Positions 28,498 through 37,740 of a stretch of DNA of 64,000 nt are shown here, one piece after another. Location of the stretch: the NCBI RefSeq assembly GCF_000297495.1, contig NZ_ALWX01000001.1, positions 1-64,000 on the forward strand, in the 5' to 3' direction. The translations under genes and the position numbers were made by a program. This DNA is from Janibacter hoylei PVAS-1. GTDB taxonomy: Bacteria; Actinomycetota; Actinomycetes; Actinomycetales; Dermatophilaceae. The notes below the pieces were generated by a model, which was not told where the DNA came from, did not search any database, and saw only the letters and a program-made list of their open reading frames with translations. How positions within the stretch are numbered: the first letter of the stretch is position 1; each line of letters starts with the position of its first letter.

Positions 28498-29634
28498 TCA
28501 GGCTCCGGCCGTCGAGGTGTCCGCCGAGGCGCCACCCTCGACCGCGCCGGCCTGTCCGGCGGCCACGGCGTCGGTGCGGTCGACGAGACCCTGCCCGGCG
28601 AAGAGACCGTGCTCCTCGGTGACGACCTGGGTGTCGACGATGACGCGCGGCTCGGCGAAGTGGCAGCGCGAGGGGTGCTCCCCCGAGCCGTCGGTGCGCA
28701 GCTCGAGCAGCGGCGTCTCGGTGCGGCAGATGTCCTGCGCCTTCCAGCAGCGGGTGTGGAAGTGGCAGCCCGCCGGCGGGTTGGCCGGCGAGGGCACATC
28801 GCCCTGGAGGACGATCTGCTCCCGCTTGCCCCGCAGCGTCGGGTCCGGCACGGGCACCGCCGACAGGAGGGCCTGCGTGTACGGGTGCGTCGGGCGCGAG
28901 TAGATGTCGTCCTCGTCGCCGATCTCGACCATGCGGCCGAGGTACATGACCCCGACCCGGTCGGAGATGTGGCGCACGACCGACAGGTCGTGGGCGATGA
29001 AGATGTAGGACAGACCGAGCTCGTCCTGCAGCTTTTCCATGAGGTTGATGACCTGCGCCTGCACGGAGACGTCGAGCGCGGAGACCGGCTCGTCGCAGAT
29101 GAGCACCTTGGGGTTGAGCGCGATGCCCCGGGCGATGCCGATGCGCTGACGCTGACCACCGGAGAACTGGTGCGGGTACCGGTTGATGTGCTCGGGGTTG
29201 AGCCCGACGAGCTCGAGCAGCTCCTGCACCCGCGCCCGACGACCGCCCTTGGGCACGACGTCGGAGTGGATCTCCAGCGGCTCACCGACGATCTCGCCGA
29301 CGGTGCGCCGCGGGTTGAGCGAGGTGTAGGGGTCCTGGAAGACGATCTGGATGTCACGCCGCAGGCGGCGCATGTCGGCGCCGGACTGCGCGTACATGTC
29401 GACGCCGTCGAAGTCGACGGTGCCCTCGGTCGGCTCCTCGAGCCGCATGAGCAGCCGACCCAGGGTCGACTTGCCGCACCCGGACTCACCGACGATGCCG
29501 AGCGTCTCGCCCTTGTACAGCTCGAAGTCGACACCGTCGACGGCCTTGACGTGGCCGACGGTCGTACGGAGCACGCCACCCTTGATCGGGTAGTGCTTCT
29601 TCAGGCCCTGTGCCTTGAGGATCACCTCAGACAT
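28498..29634 (-). CDS. oppF: Oligopeptide ABC transporter ATPase, OppF type
   Basis: ATPase of the second importer, 378 residues. Walker [16 protein letters not shown], signature FSGGQRQRIGIARGIA, Walker B VLICDEPVSALDVSVQAQ, switch His IAHDLSVV. The C-terminal Cys motif CHFHTRCWKAQDIC and SRCHF. Very similar in layout to DppF of the neighbouring operon (same ALDVSVQAQVINLM, same VVRHISDRVGVMYLG), suggesting an old duplication. ATG 29634 overlaps the oppD stop by 8 nt. The last 40 residues are low-complexity Ala/Val/Thr-rich. Confidence 0.94.
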   Translation of the reverse strand: MSEVILKAQGLKKHYPIKGGVLRTTVGHVKAVDGVDFELYKGETLGIVGESGCGKSTLGRLLMRLEEPTEGTVDFDGVDMYAQSGADMRRLRRDIQIVFQDPYTSLNPRRTVGEIVGEPLEIHSDVVPKGGRRARVQELLELVGLNPEHINRYPHQFSGGQRQRIGIARGIALNPKVLICDEPVSALDVSVQAQVINLMEKLQDELGLSYIFIAHDLSVVRHISDRVGVMYLGRMVEIGDEDDIYSRPTHPYTQALLSAVPVPDPTLRGKREQIVLQGDVPSPANPPAGCHFHTRCWKAQDICRTETPLLELRTDGSGEHPSRCHFAEPRVIVDTQVVTEEHGLFAGQGLVDRTDAVAAGQAGAVEGGASADTSTAGA

Positions 29635-30634
29635 CGAGCACCTCCTCGCTGAAGTGGCAGGCCGACTGGCGCTGCGGGCCGACGTCGAGCAGCTCGGGCC
29701 GCTGCGTCGAGCAGATGTCCTGCGCCATGACGCACCGGGGGTGGAAGGCGCAGCCGGAGGGGATCCGGGTGAGGTTCGGCGGCAGACCGCCGATGGCCGA
29801 GAGGGTCTGCCCCTTCTGGTCCAGACGCGGGATCGACTCGAGCAGACCCCGGGTGTACGGGTGGGCGGGCCGAGCGTAGATGTCGCCCACCTCGGCCCGC
29901 TCGACGATCCGCCCGGCGTACATGACCGCGATCCGGTCGGCGACGTCGGCGACGACACCCAGGTCGTGGGTGATGAGGATCAGACCCATGTTGAACTCCT
30001 CCTGCAGCTCCTGCAGGAGGGCCATGATCTGGGCCTGCACCGTCACGTCGAGAGCCGTGGTCGGCTCGTCCGCGATGAGGACCTTGGGGTTGAGCGCGAT
30101 GGCCATCGCGATCATGATCCGCTGGCGCATGCCCCCGGAGAACTGGTGGGGGTAGGCCTTGACCCGCTCCTTGGCCGCGGGGATGTTGACCCGCTCCATG
30201 AGGCGGACCGCCTGCGCGTAGGCATCGGACCTGTTCATGCCCTGGTGCACGCGGAACATCTCACCGATCTGCCACCCGACCGGGAAGACCGGGTTCAGCG
30301 AGCTCAGCGCGTCCTGGAAGACCATCGAGATCTCCGGGCCACGCAGGTGGCGCCGGTGGTCCTCCGGCATCGTCAGCAGGTCGTTGCCCTTGTAGAGGAT
30401 GCGACCGCCCGGGATGACCGCCGGGGGCATGTCGAGGATGCCCATGATCGCCTGCGCGGTCACCGACTTGCCCGACCCCGACTCGCCGAGGATGGCAAGC
30501 GTCTCGCCCTCGTCGAGGCTGAAGTTGACGCCGTTGATCGCCTTGGCCACGCCCTCCCGGGTGTGGAACTCGACGTACAGGTCGTCGACCTCGAGCAGGT
30601 GCTCGCCCGTCGACTGTGTCGTCTCAGTGCTCAT
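29627..30634 (-). CDS. oppD: Oligopeptide ABC transporter ATPase, OppD type
   Basis: ATPase subunit of 335 residues. Walker A GESGSGKSVTAQAIM, Q-loop FQDALSSLNPVFPVGWQIGE, signature FSGGMRQRIMIAMAIA, Walker [19 protein letters not shown], switch His [14 protein letters not shown]-terminal Cys motif CAFHPRCVMAQDIC and ACHF. ATG 30634 follows the oppC stop by 19 nt with AAGGTGAG as ribosome site. Overlaps oppF by 8 nt. Confidence 0.94.
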   Translation of the reverse strand: MSTETTQSTGEHLLEVDDLYVEFHTREGVAKAINGVNFSLDEGETLAILGESGSGKSVTAQAIMGILDMPPAVIPGGRILYKGNDLLTMPEDHRRHLRGPEISMVFQDALSSLNPVFPVGWQIGEMFRVHQGMNRSDAYAQAVRLMERVNIPAAKERVKAYPHQFSGGMRQRIMIAMAIALNPKVLIADEPTTALDVTVQAQIMALLQELQEEFNMGLILITHDLGVVADVADRIAVMYAGRIVERAEVGDIYARPAHPYTRGLLESIPRLDQKGQTLSAIGGLPPNLTRIPSGCAFHPRCVMAQDICSTQRPELLDVGPQRQSACHFSEEVLDV

Positions 30635-30653
30635 GTGACTACTCACCTTGCTC

Positions 30654-31643
30654 TCAGCGGCTCTTCGGGTCGAAGGCATCACGCACGGCGTCGCCGAGCA
30701 TGATGAAGGCCAGGACCGTGATGCTGAGGAAGAGGGCCGGGAAGAAGAGGATGTGCGGCGACGCCCGAAGGGGAGTCAGCCCGTCGTTGATCATGACGCC
30801 CCACGACACGGTCGGCGGCCGCAGGCCGATGCCGAGGAAGGACAGCGTCGCCTCCGCCGCGATGTACGAGCCGAGGTTGATCGTCGTGACGACGATGGCC
30901 GGGGCCATGGCATTGGGCAGCACGTGCCGGCGGATGATCCGCATCGGCGAGGCGCCGAGCGCCCGGGCGGCCTGCACGTAGTCGTTGGGCTTGACCTGGA
31001 TGACCGAGCTGCGCATGAGGCGCATGAGGCTCGGCCAGCCGAAGAGGACGAAGACGAGCACGACCTGGATGACCACGCCGAAGTAGCCCTGGATCGGGAT
31101 CCCCCAGATCTCCTCGGTGTCGCGCAGCGAGGACAGGAAGATGATGCCCGAGAGCAGCAGGGGGATGGCGAAGAAGATGTCGCCGAGGCGGCTGATCAGG
31201 GTGTCGACCAGGCCGCCCACGTACCCGGCGAGCAGGCCGAGGAAGGAGCCGAGGACGAGCACACCGAAGGTCGCGAGCACGCCGACGAGGATCGAGGCGC
31301 GGGCGCCGTAGACGACGCGGGTGTAGATGTCCTGGCCCTGCACGTCGGTGCCGAACCAGTGCTCCCCGCTCGGCGACTGGCGGGCCTTGCTCAGGTCGTT
31401 GAACCTCAGGTCGTAGGTCGTGAAGAGCGACGGCCAGATGGCCATCAGCAGGAACATGAGGATGAGCAGGCTCGAGATCCAAAAGAGCGGGTTGCGACGC
31501 AGCGAGACGAAGGCGTCCGCGGTCAGCGAGCGTGAGGGGCCCTCGGCCGCCTCGGCGATCACGGCCGTCCGGGTGGTCGTGGCGCCGGCCTCGTCCTGGC
31601 CCGGCTCCGGGGCGGCGTCCTGCGCCGTGGTCTTGTCAGTCAT
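30654..31643 (-). CDS. oppC: Oligopeptide ABC transporter permease, OppC type
   Basis: Permease of 329 residues. The cytoplasmic N-terminal extension of about 50 residues is acidic and Ala/Thr-rich. The first helix is FWISSLLILMFLLMAIWPSL. The external loop GEHWFGTDVQGQDIYTRVVY is the OppC/DppC hallmark. The EAA motif is NDYVQAARALGASPMRIIRR, and the C-terminal signature ATLSFLGIGLRPPTVSWG. ATG 31643 overlaps the oppB stop by 8 nt. Confidence 0.94.
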   Translation of the reverse strand: MTDKTTAQDAAPEPGQDEAGATTTRTAVIAEAAEGPSRSLTADAFVSLRRNPLFWISSLLILMFLLMAIWPSLFTTYDLRFNDLSKARQSPSGEHWFGTDVQGQDIYTRVVYGARASILVGVLATFGVLVLGSFLGLLAGYVGGLVDTLISRLGDIFFAIPLLLSGIIFLSSLRDTEEIWGIPIQGYFGVVIQVVLVFVLFGWPSLMRLMRSSVIQVKPNDYVQAARALGASPMRIIRRHVLPNAMAPAIVVTTINLGSYIAAEATLSFLGIGLRPPTVSWGVMINDGLTPLRASPHILFFPALFLSITVLAFIMLGDAVRDAFDPKSR

Positions 31644-32565
31644 TGCTGATCCTCGGGTCGAGTGCGCCGTAGAGGAGGTCGACGAGCAGGTTCATCAGGA
31701 GGTAGACGATGACGAGCGTTGTCACCGCCCCGACGACCGCGATCCCGTCACGGTTGCGGATCCCGGTGAAGATGTACCCGCCGACGCCGCTGACGTTGAA
31801 GATGCCCTCGGTGACGATCGCGCCGCCGAGGAGGGCGCCGAAGTCGTAGCCCATGAAGGTGACGACGGGGATCATCGAGTTGCGCAGGGTGTGCACGCCG
31901 ACGATGCGCCCCCGACTCAGCCCCTTGGCCTTGGCGGTGCGCACGTAGTCGGAGCGGATGTTTTCGGAGATGTTGGTCCGCATGAGGCGGGCGATGTACG
32001 CCAACGAGGTCGACCCGAGCACCATCGCCGGCATGATCAGGGCGACGAAGTCCGGATCCTTGCCCGAGGCGAGCGCGGGGAAGATCTCCCACTTGAGGCC
32101 GAGGAAGTAGCGGGCGGCGAAGCCGATGACGAAGATCGGGACCGAGATGACGAAGAGGGTGCTGACGAGCACGAGGTTGTCGATGAAGCCCCCCTTGCGC
32201 AGTCCCGCGAGGACACCCGCGATGATGCCGATGACGCCCTCGAAGACCAGCGCCATGACGGCCAGCTTGGCGGTCACCTGGAAGCGCTCACCGAGCTCCT
32301 TGGCCACGGGGATGCCGTACTGGTTCTCACCCAGGTCGCCCTGGACGACGTTCTTGGCGTAGTAGCCGTACTGGACGATCAACGGGTCGTTCAGGTGGTA
32401 CTTCTCGTTGAACTTCTCGACATAGGCAGCCGGGCAGGGCCGCTCGCCACACTTGCCGGCCGTGGGGTCACCCGGCATGGCGAAGACCATGGCGTAGATC
32501 AGGAACGTGGAAAGGATGATCACCGGGATCATCTGGAGCAATCGTCGAACGATGTACTTGCCCAC
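31636..32565 (-). CDS. oppB: Oligopeptide ABC transporter permease, OppB type
   Basis: Permease of 309 residues starting at GTG 32565 (MGKYIVRRLLQMIPVIILST). This start is chosen because AGGAGG lies 5 nt upstream; a GTG two codons earlier would leave no spacer. The periplasmic loop has two cysteines (GKCGERPCPAAYVEKFNEKY), an uncommon feature that could form a disulfide. EAA motif: SDYVRTAKAKGLSRGRIVG. TEGIFNVSGVGGYIF precedes the final helices. Lies 106 nt beyond the oppA stop, with a hairpin in between. Confidence 0.93.
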   Translation of the reverse strand: MGKYIVRRLLQMIPVIILSTFLIYAMVFAMPGDPTAGKCGERPCPAAYVEKFNEKYHLNDPLIVQYGYYAKNVVQGDLGENQYGIPVAKELGERFQVTAKLAVMALVFEGVIGIIAGVLAGLRKGGFIDNLVLVSTLFVISVPIFVIGFAARYFLGLKWEIFPALASGKDPDFVALIMPAMVLGSTSLAYIARLMRTNISENIRSDYVRTAKAKGLSRGRIVGVHTLRNSMIPVVTFMGYDFGALLGGAIVTEGIFNVSGVGGYIFTGIRNRDGIAVVGAVTTLVIVYLLMNLLVDLLYGALDPRISND

Positions 32566-32671
32566 GTGCACCTCCTCATGGAACTGGTACGCACCTCAGG
32601 CCCGGGGTGCCGGGAGAGGGTAACTCACTGTGTGCGACCCCGCCGCAGACCATTGGCGGGAGTGCACGCCA

Positions 32672-32705
32672 CCGGCCGGCCATCGCGAAGGTGATGGCCG
32701 GCCGG
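32672..32705 (-). terminator. Hairpin between oppA and oppB (probable attenuator)
   Basis: Perfect 13-bp stem (32672-32684 with 32693-32705), 8-nt loop. Same position in the operon as the hairpin at 24149-24182 in the neighbouring importer. Confidence 0.7.
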
Positions 32706-32734
32706 GGTCGTGCTGAGTCAGCCGTGGGGCTGGG

Positions 32735-34352
32735 TCACTCCTTGACGGTGATGGCCGCCAGGTCCGGGTTGCCGAAGGGGGGTCGCCTGGACGTTGTCGA
32801 CCTTCTCCGACCAACCGATGATCGTCTTGCCGTACCACGTGGGGATGGTGGTGAACTCCTTGGCGATCATCCCCTCGGCCTCCTGGTACAGCTTGTTGGC
32901 CTCCTCGGGGGTCTCCGCCGCACCGGCCTCGCGCATCTTCTTCTGGAAGTCCGCGTTGTCGTAGGCGTAGTAGTTCGAGCCAGCGCCCTTGCCGTAGATC
33001 GGGGCGAGGTAGTTCTCGATGGACGGGTAGTCCATGACCCAGCCCATGCGGAACATGCCCTTGAGCTCGTCGTTGCCGAGCTGCGTCAGCATGGTCTTGA
33101 AGTCGACCGCCGGGGTGGCGACGCAGTCGATGCCGATGGCCTTGTTGACCGAGTTGCAGACCGCCTCGGTCCACTCCTTGTGGCCGCCGTCACCGTTGTA
33201 GGTGAGGGTCAGCTTGCCGTCGTAGCCGCCGCCCTCCTCGAGGAGCTGCTTGGCCTTGGTCGGGTTGTACTCGCAGTACTCACCGCAGGCGCCCTCCTTG
33301 TAGCCGTCGACGATCGGGGAGACCCAGCCGGTGGCCGGGGTCATCGCGCCGTTGAAGATCTGCTTGACGATCGTCGGCCGGTCGATGGCCATCGAGATGG
33401 CCTGGCGGACCTTGACGTTCTTCAGCTTGGTGTCGACGTGGTAGTTCATGCCGATGAACTGGAGGGTGGAGTTCTCCTTCTCCAGGTACCGGCCCTCACC
33501 GAGGTCGTCCTTGAACTTGTCGTCGACGAGCGCGCTCGCCGGGATCTGACGGACGACGTCGACCTCGCCGGCCTGCAGCGCGGTGTACTCGGCGTCGGCG
33601 TCCTGGAAGATCTTGAAGGTGATCTTGTCGGCCTGGCCGCCGAACTCACCGGCGTAGTCGTCGAACTTGCTGACGACGATCGACGAGTTCTCGTCCCAGG
33701 AGTCGAACTTGTACGGGCCGGCGGCGACGGGCTTCTTGCCGAAGGCCTCCGGGTCGTCGAAGAAGGAGTCGGGCTGGGGAGCGAAGGCCGTGTAGCCCAG
33801 ACGCAGCGGCAGGTTGGAGACCGGCTCGGTGGTCTTGATGGTGAAGGTGTGGTCGTCGACGACCTCGAGGCCGGAGAGCTCCTTGACCTTGGACTTCGGG
33901 TCGGAGACCTCGTCGTAGCCCTCGACCGGCTCGAAGAAGTAGCCACCCTGCTGGCCGTTGGGGCCGAAGGCGGTGTAGTTCCAGGCGTCGACGAAGTTCT
34001 TCGCCTTGACCTCGGTGCCGTCGTGGAACTTGTAGCCCTTCTTGATCTTGACCGTGAACGTCTTGTTGTCCTCGGTCTCGATCGACTCCGCGATGTCGTT
34101 CTCGGGCTCGGCCGTCTCGGGGTTGTAGTGGACCAGCTTGGCGGTCAGGACGTCGAGGACGTCACCACCACAGGTCTCAGCGGTGTTGCCCGCGACGAGC
34201 GGGTTCTCCGGGTTGCAGCCACCGGAGACGATCTCGCCACCCGGGCCGCCGCCCGAGCCGCTGTCGTCGTCGCTGCTGCCACCGCACGCGGTCGCGAGAA
34301 GCGCGGCCGCGGAGATGCTGGCGATTGCCATCGCGCGAGACTTCACTCGCAT
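32735..34352 (-). CDS. oppA: Oligopeptide-binding lipoprotein, OppA type (bridged across a G6 frameshift)
   Basis: Substrate-binding lipoprotein of about 538 residues. The signal peptide ends AALLATAC with the lipidated Cys near residue 23, then a GGSSDDDSGSGGG linker and the SBP_bac_5 fold: KGYKFHDGTEVKAKNFVDAW, KVRQAISMAIDRPTIVKQIF, GWVMDYPSIENYLAPIYG. Near the end, G6 at 32777-32782 sends the frame into nonsense. Dropping one G gives ATPFGNPDLAAITVKE and a stop at 32735, a natural C-terminus. Four cysteines in the mature part (SGGCNPEN, AETCGGD, GACGEYCEY) suggest disulfides. ATG 34352 has AGGAGG 6 nt upstream. Confidence 0.92.
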
Positions 34353-34635
34353 GGAGGTCCTCCTACGTCAAGCCGCCGGGAAAGGCGGGTCTAACGGCTT
34401 TCCCGATCGTCCGGGTCCACCCCTGGGTGCAGCGCGGTCCGCGACTGCACGAGCCATCAAAAACCACCCTGCGGCGGTTGACCACGACCCCGTGTGCTGT
34501 GAGACACAACTGTGACTCTTCGGTGACCACCCCGGCACCCCTCGCAGGAGATGCAGGGTTAACCCTCACGGCCGGGAAACCTTGCGGCTGGAGCCACGGA
34601 TCCCGACAATCCGGGGTGGTCCTGTGCCTGCCCGG
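34353..34635. other. Intergenic region upstream of oppA with candidate operator sites
   Basis: 283 nt without a gene between divergently placed regulatory space of oppA and the end of malQ. It is relatively A/T-rich for this genome (TCAAAAACC, CTCTTCGGTG). Visible sites: TGTGCTGTGAGACACA at 34493-34508, which fits the TGTG-N8-CACA layout of CRP/GlxR operators with changed flanking bases, and a perfect 12-bp palindrome AGGGTTAACCCT at 34555-34566. Both lie more than 140 nt from the oppA start, so the promoter is probably close to them and the mRNA leader is long. No RNA family recognised. Confidence 0.4.
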
Positions 34636-36759
34636 TCACCCGCGCGCAGGACCTGCCACGACGTCCTCGAGGCTCAGCGGCCGACGGTCCGGTCCGGCGA
34701 GCGGCAGCCGCCAGTTGGGGTACTCCTCGTCGGTGCCCGGCTGGTTGATCGCTCGGACGTCGCCGACGAGGTCGGTCAGGGCGATGCCGCGCAACCGGGC
34801 CGGGGTCAGCTCGAGCCAGCGGTGCAGTGCCGCGACGACGTCGGCCACCTCGGCATCGGCGGTCTCGAGCAGCCCCCGCTCGGCGAGGGCCTCGCGCACG
34901 GCCTGCACGCTCGCCGCCTCCGCAGCCCGCTCCTCGTCGACGGGTCGGGTCAGCAGCCCGAGCCGCTCGCGCAGGTCGACGTGCTCGAGGGCGAGGTAGC
35001 CCGCGCTCGGCGGCAGGTCGTGGGTGGTCACCGTCGCCAGGCACAGCTCTCGGTAGTCCTCCGGCGGCAGCGGGCGCCCGTCGGCACCCCACTCGAACCA
35101 CACGACGCTCGTGCCGAGGATCCCCCGCTCGACGAGGTGGTCCCGCACCCACGGCTCGACGACACCGAGGTCCTCGCCGATGACGACGGCGCCGGCGCGC
35201 TGCGCCTCCAGGGCAAGTATGCCGACGAGGGCCTCGTGGTCGTAGCGCACGTAGGCCCCGTCCCCGGGGGTGTGCCCCTCCGGCACCCACCACAGCCGGA
35301 AGAGCCCGATGACGTGGTCGATCCGCAGGCCGCCGGCACCGGCGAGCACCCCACGGAGCATGTCGCGGAAGGGGGCATAGCCCAGCTCGGCGAGACGGTC
35401 CGGCCGCCACGGCGGCTGGGACCAGTTCTGCCCGAGCTGGTTGAACTGGTCGGGCGGGGCGCCGACGTCGACCCCGCGGGCGAGGGCATCACCGAGAGAC
35501 CAGGCGTCGGCCCCCTCGGGGTGAATGCCGACGGCGAGGTCGGCCACCAGCCCGATGCCCATGCCCGCGTCACGCAGCCGCTGCTGGGCCTCGGTCAGCT
35601 GGCTGCGCACGACCCACTGGACCCACACGACGAAGGAGATCTCCCCGCGGTGGGCAAAGCGGTGCGCCTCGACGGCGGGCGAGGTCGGGGTGTGCAGCTC
35701 CTCGGGCCACTCGCTCTCCCACAGCGAGCCGTGCTCGGCAGCCAGGCTGCACCACGTGGCGAAGTCGACGAGCGCCTGCCCCTCACGCGCATGGAGGCGG
35801 GCCACCTCGTCGGCCTGGCGTGGCCCGAGGTGACGGTAGGCGAGGCGCAGCGCCGCCCCCTTGAGCGCCCACGCCGCGTCCCGGTCGATGGTGTCGGCCG
35901 CGTTGAGCCGGGCCGCCCGGTCGGCGAGCGTCTCGACCTCCTCGCGCACGGGCGCCGGCAACAGGTCGAGGCCGGGCAGCCGGCGCAGGTCGATGTAGAT
36001 CGGGTCGACGAAGCGGCGTGACGTCGGGAGGTACGGCGAGGGCTCCATCGGTGGCACCGGCTCGGCCGCGTGCATCGGGTTGACCAAGACGAAGTGCGCG
36101 TCGTGCTCCCGTGCCGTCCACTCACCGAGCGCCACGAGGTCGCCGAGGTCGCCGATGCCCTGGCTGCCGGCACTGCGCACCTGGTACAGCTGCGTCATCA
36201 GGCCGGCGCGCGGCGCCTCGCGCAGGACCGCGGGCAGCTCCAGTCGCTGCGGGACGGTGACGAGGGTCGCCTGCTCCGTCCCCTCGACGAGCGGCACCTC
36301 CGGCCGGGCGAGGAGCTCGTGCCACCCGAGCGGGAGGTCGGCCGGCAGCTCGAAGGCCGCCTCGCCCACGAGGACCCCGTCGACCTCCCGGGGGTCGACG
36401 ACGTGCTCGACCTGCACGAGGTCGCGACGTCCACCCCCTTCGAGCTGGACGTGGACCGTGACGGCGCTGCCGTGCGGGACGTGGACGAGGAGGCGAAGGG
36501 GGTCCCCCTCGCGCTGGACGACGGTCGGGGGCAGCGTGCGTCGCCACGGGGCGGTGCGGACCCGCTCGAGCGCGGTCGCCGTCGCCGCGTCGTCCGTGAC
36601 GTCCTCGCCCATCGCCTCCAGCACCGCCCGCAGCGCGCTGCCCGGGACCCGACGGTGCTCACCGCGCCAGTCCCACCAGTGGGCGTCGACCCCCTTCGCG
36701 GCGGCCAACTCCTCCAGCAGCCCGCGGGGCTCCTCCGGGGCGTGCGTCTCGTCGCTCAC
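34636..36759 (-). CDS. malQ: 4-alpha-glucanotransferase (amylomaltase)
   Basis: GH77 enzyme that transfers alpha-1,4-glucan segments in maltodextrin/glycogen metabolism. 707 residues with an N-terminal beta-sandwich region (about 1-165) as in actinobacterial MalQ, then the TIM barrel. Catalytic signatures: GLRIDHVIGLFRLWWVPEG (nucleophile Asp), VVIGEDLGVVEPWVRDHL (acid/base Glu) and TVTTHDLPPSAGYL (transition-state Asp). GTG 36759 is used (MSDETHAPEEPRGLLEELAA); another GTG 27 nt upstream is possible. Divergent from the pirin gene; no other glycogen gene in the window. Confidence 0.94.
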   Translation of the reverse strand: MSDETHAPEEPRGLLEELAAAKGVDAHWWDWRGEHRRVPGSALRAVLEAMGEDVTDDAATATALERVRTAPWRRTLPPTVVQREGDPLRLLVHVPHGSAVTVHVQLEGGGRRDLVQVEHVVDPREVDGVLVGEAAFELPADLPLGWHELLARPEVPLVEGTEQATLVTVPQRLELPAVLREAPRAGLMTQLYQVRSAGSQGIGDLGDLVALGEWTAREHDAHFVLVNPMHAAEPVPPMEPSPYLPTSRRFVDPIYIDLRRLPGLDLLPAPVREEVETLADRAARLNAADTIDRDAAWALKGAALRLAYRHLGPRQADEVARLHAREGQALVDFATWCSLAAEHGSLWESEWPEELHTPTSPAVEAHRFAHRGEISFVVWVQWVVRSQLTEAQQRLRDAGMGIGLVADLAVGIHPEGADAWSLGDALARGVDVGAPPDQFNQLGQNWSQPPWRPDRLAELGYAPFRDMLRGVLAGAGGLRIDHVIGLFRLWWVPEGHTPGDGAYVRYDHEALVGILALEAQRAGAVVIGEDLGVVEPWVRDHLVERGILGTSVVWFEWGADGRPLPPEDYRELCLATVTTHDLPPSAGYLALEHVDLRERLGLLTRPVDEERAAEAASVQAVREALAERGLLETADAEVADVVAALHRWLELTPARLRGIALTDLVGDVRAINQPGTDEEYPNWRLPLAGPDRRPLSLEDVVAGPARG

Positions 36760-36805
36760 GTGGCCAGCCTTCAGCAGCGGGGCCACCCGTGTCCACCGGG
36801 GCGGG

Positions 36806-36811
36806 TAGCGT
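36806..36811 (+). promoter_or_regulatory. -10 element TAGCGT for the pirin gene
   Basis: 7-nt spacer to ATG 36819. Confidence 0.55.
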
Positions 36812-36818
36812 GAGCGCG

Positions 36819-37739
36819 ATGGACGACGTACAGCTCCTGGCGCCGCGTGAGGTGCCGCTCGGCGGGCCGCGCGCGATGACCGTGCGGCGCACCCTCCCCT
36901 CCCGGCAGCGCAGCCTCGTCGGCGCCTGGTGCTTCCTCGACCACTACGGCCCGGACGACGTCGCCGCCACCGGCGGCATGGCCGTGCCCCGCCACCCCCA
37001 CACCGCGCTCGCGACGGTGTCGTGGCTCTTCACCGGGGAGATCGAGCACCGTGACTCCACGGGTGCGCACGCGATGGTCCGACCCGGTGAGCTCAACCTC
37101 ATGACCGCGGGCCGCGGCGTGAGCCACTCGGAGTTCTCCACCCCGGCGACGAGCGTGCTCCACGGCGTGCAGCTGTGGTTCGCGCTGCCGTCGAGCGCGC
37201 GCGACGAGGAGCCCTCCTTCGTCCACCACGTGCCCGAGCCCATGTACGTCCCCGGCGGCGTCGCCCGCGTCTTCCTCGGCGAGCTGCTCGGTGTCCGCTC
37301 CCCCGTGCGGACCCACACCCCGATCACCGGCGCGGAGATCCTCCTCGACGCCGACGCCGAGACCCTCGTCGAGGTCCCGGCGGGCCACGAGCACGCCCTC
37401 CTGCTCGACGAAGGCGACGTCACCGTCGACGGCACCGCGCTCGAGGCGGGAGAGCTCGGCTACCTCCCGACCGGACGCCGCAGCTTCACGCTGCGCTCGG
37501 CACGTGGAGCCCGCCTCGTCCTCATCGGCGGTGAGCCCCTCGGCGAGCAGATCGTCATGTGGTGGAACTTCATCGGCCGCAGCCACGACGACGTCGTCGC
37601 CGCCCGCGACCGCTGGATGGCCGAGATCGGCCGGGAGCCGGTCGAGGGCGAGGAGCGCTTCGGACCCTTCCCCGACGGGCAGCCGGCCGCCCTGCCCGCC
37701 CCGGCCCTGCCGGGGGGTCGGCTGCGGGCGCGGGGCTGA
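36819..37739 (+). CDS. Pirin family protein
   Basis: Bicupin of 306 residues. The N-terminal cupin has the metal-binding residues of pirins: HPHTALATVSWLFTGEIEHR (His, His, then His) and an N-terminal FLDHYGPDD. GPGELNLMTAGRGVSHSE-type loop is present as RPGELNLMTAGRGVSHSE. The C-terminal cupin includes AGHEHALLLDEGDVTV and ends IVMWWNFIGRSHDDVVAARD, typical of prokaryotic pirins. Some pirins have quercetinase activity or act in redox sensing; the role here is unknown. Followed 1 nt later by an alpha/beta hydrolase gene, so the two form an operon. Confidence 0.9.
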   Translation: MDDVQLLAPREVPLGGPRAMTVRRTLPSRQRSLVGAWCFLDHYGPDDVAATGGMAVPRHPHTALATVSWLFTGEIEHRDSTGAHAMVRPGELNLMTAGRGVSHSEFSTPATSVLHGVQLWFALPSSARDEEPSFVHHVPEPMYVPGGVARVFLGELLGVRSPVRTHTPITGAEILLDADAETLVEVPAGHEHALLLDEGDVTVDGTALEAGELGYLPTGRRSFTLRSARGARLVLIGGEPLGEQIVMWWNFIGRSHDDVVAARDRWMAEIGREPVEGEERFGPFPDGQPAALPAPALPGGRLRARG

Positions 37740-37740
37740 C

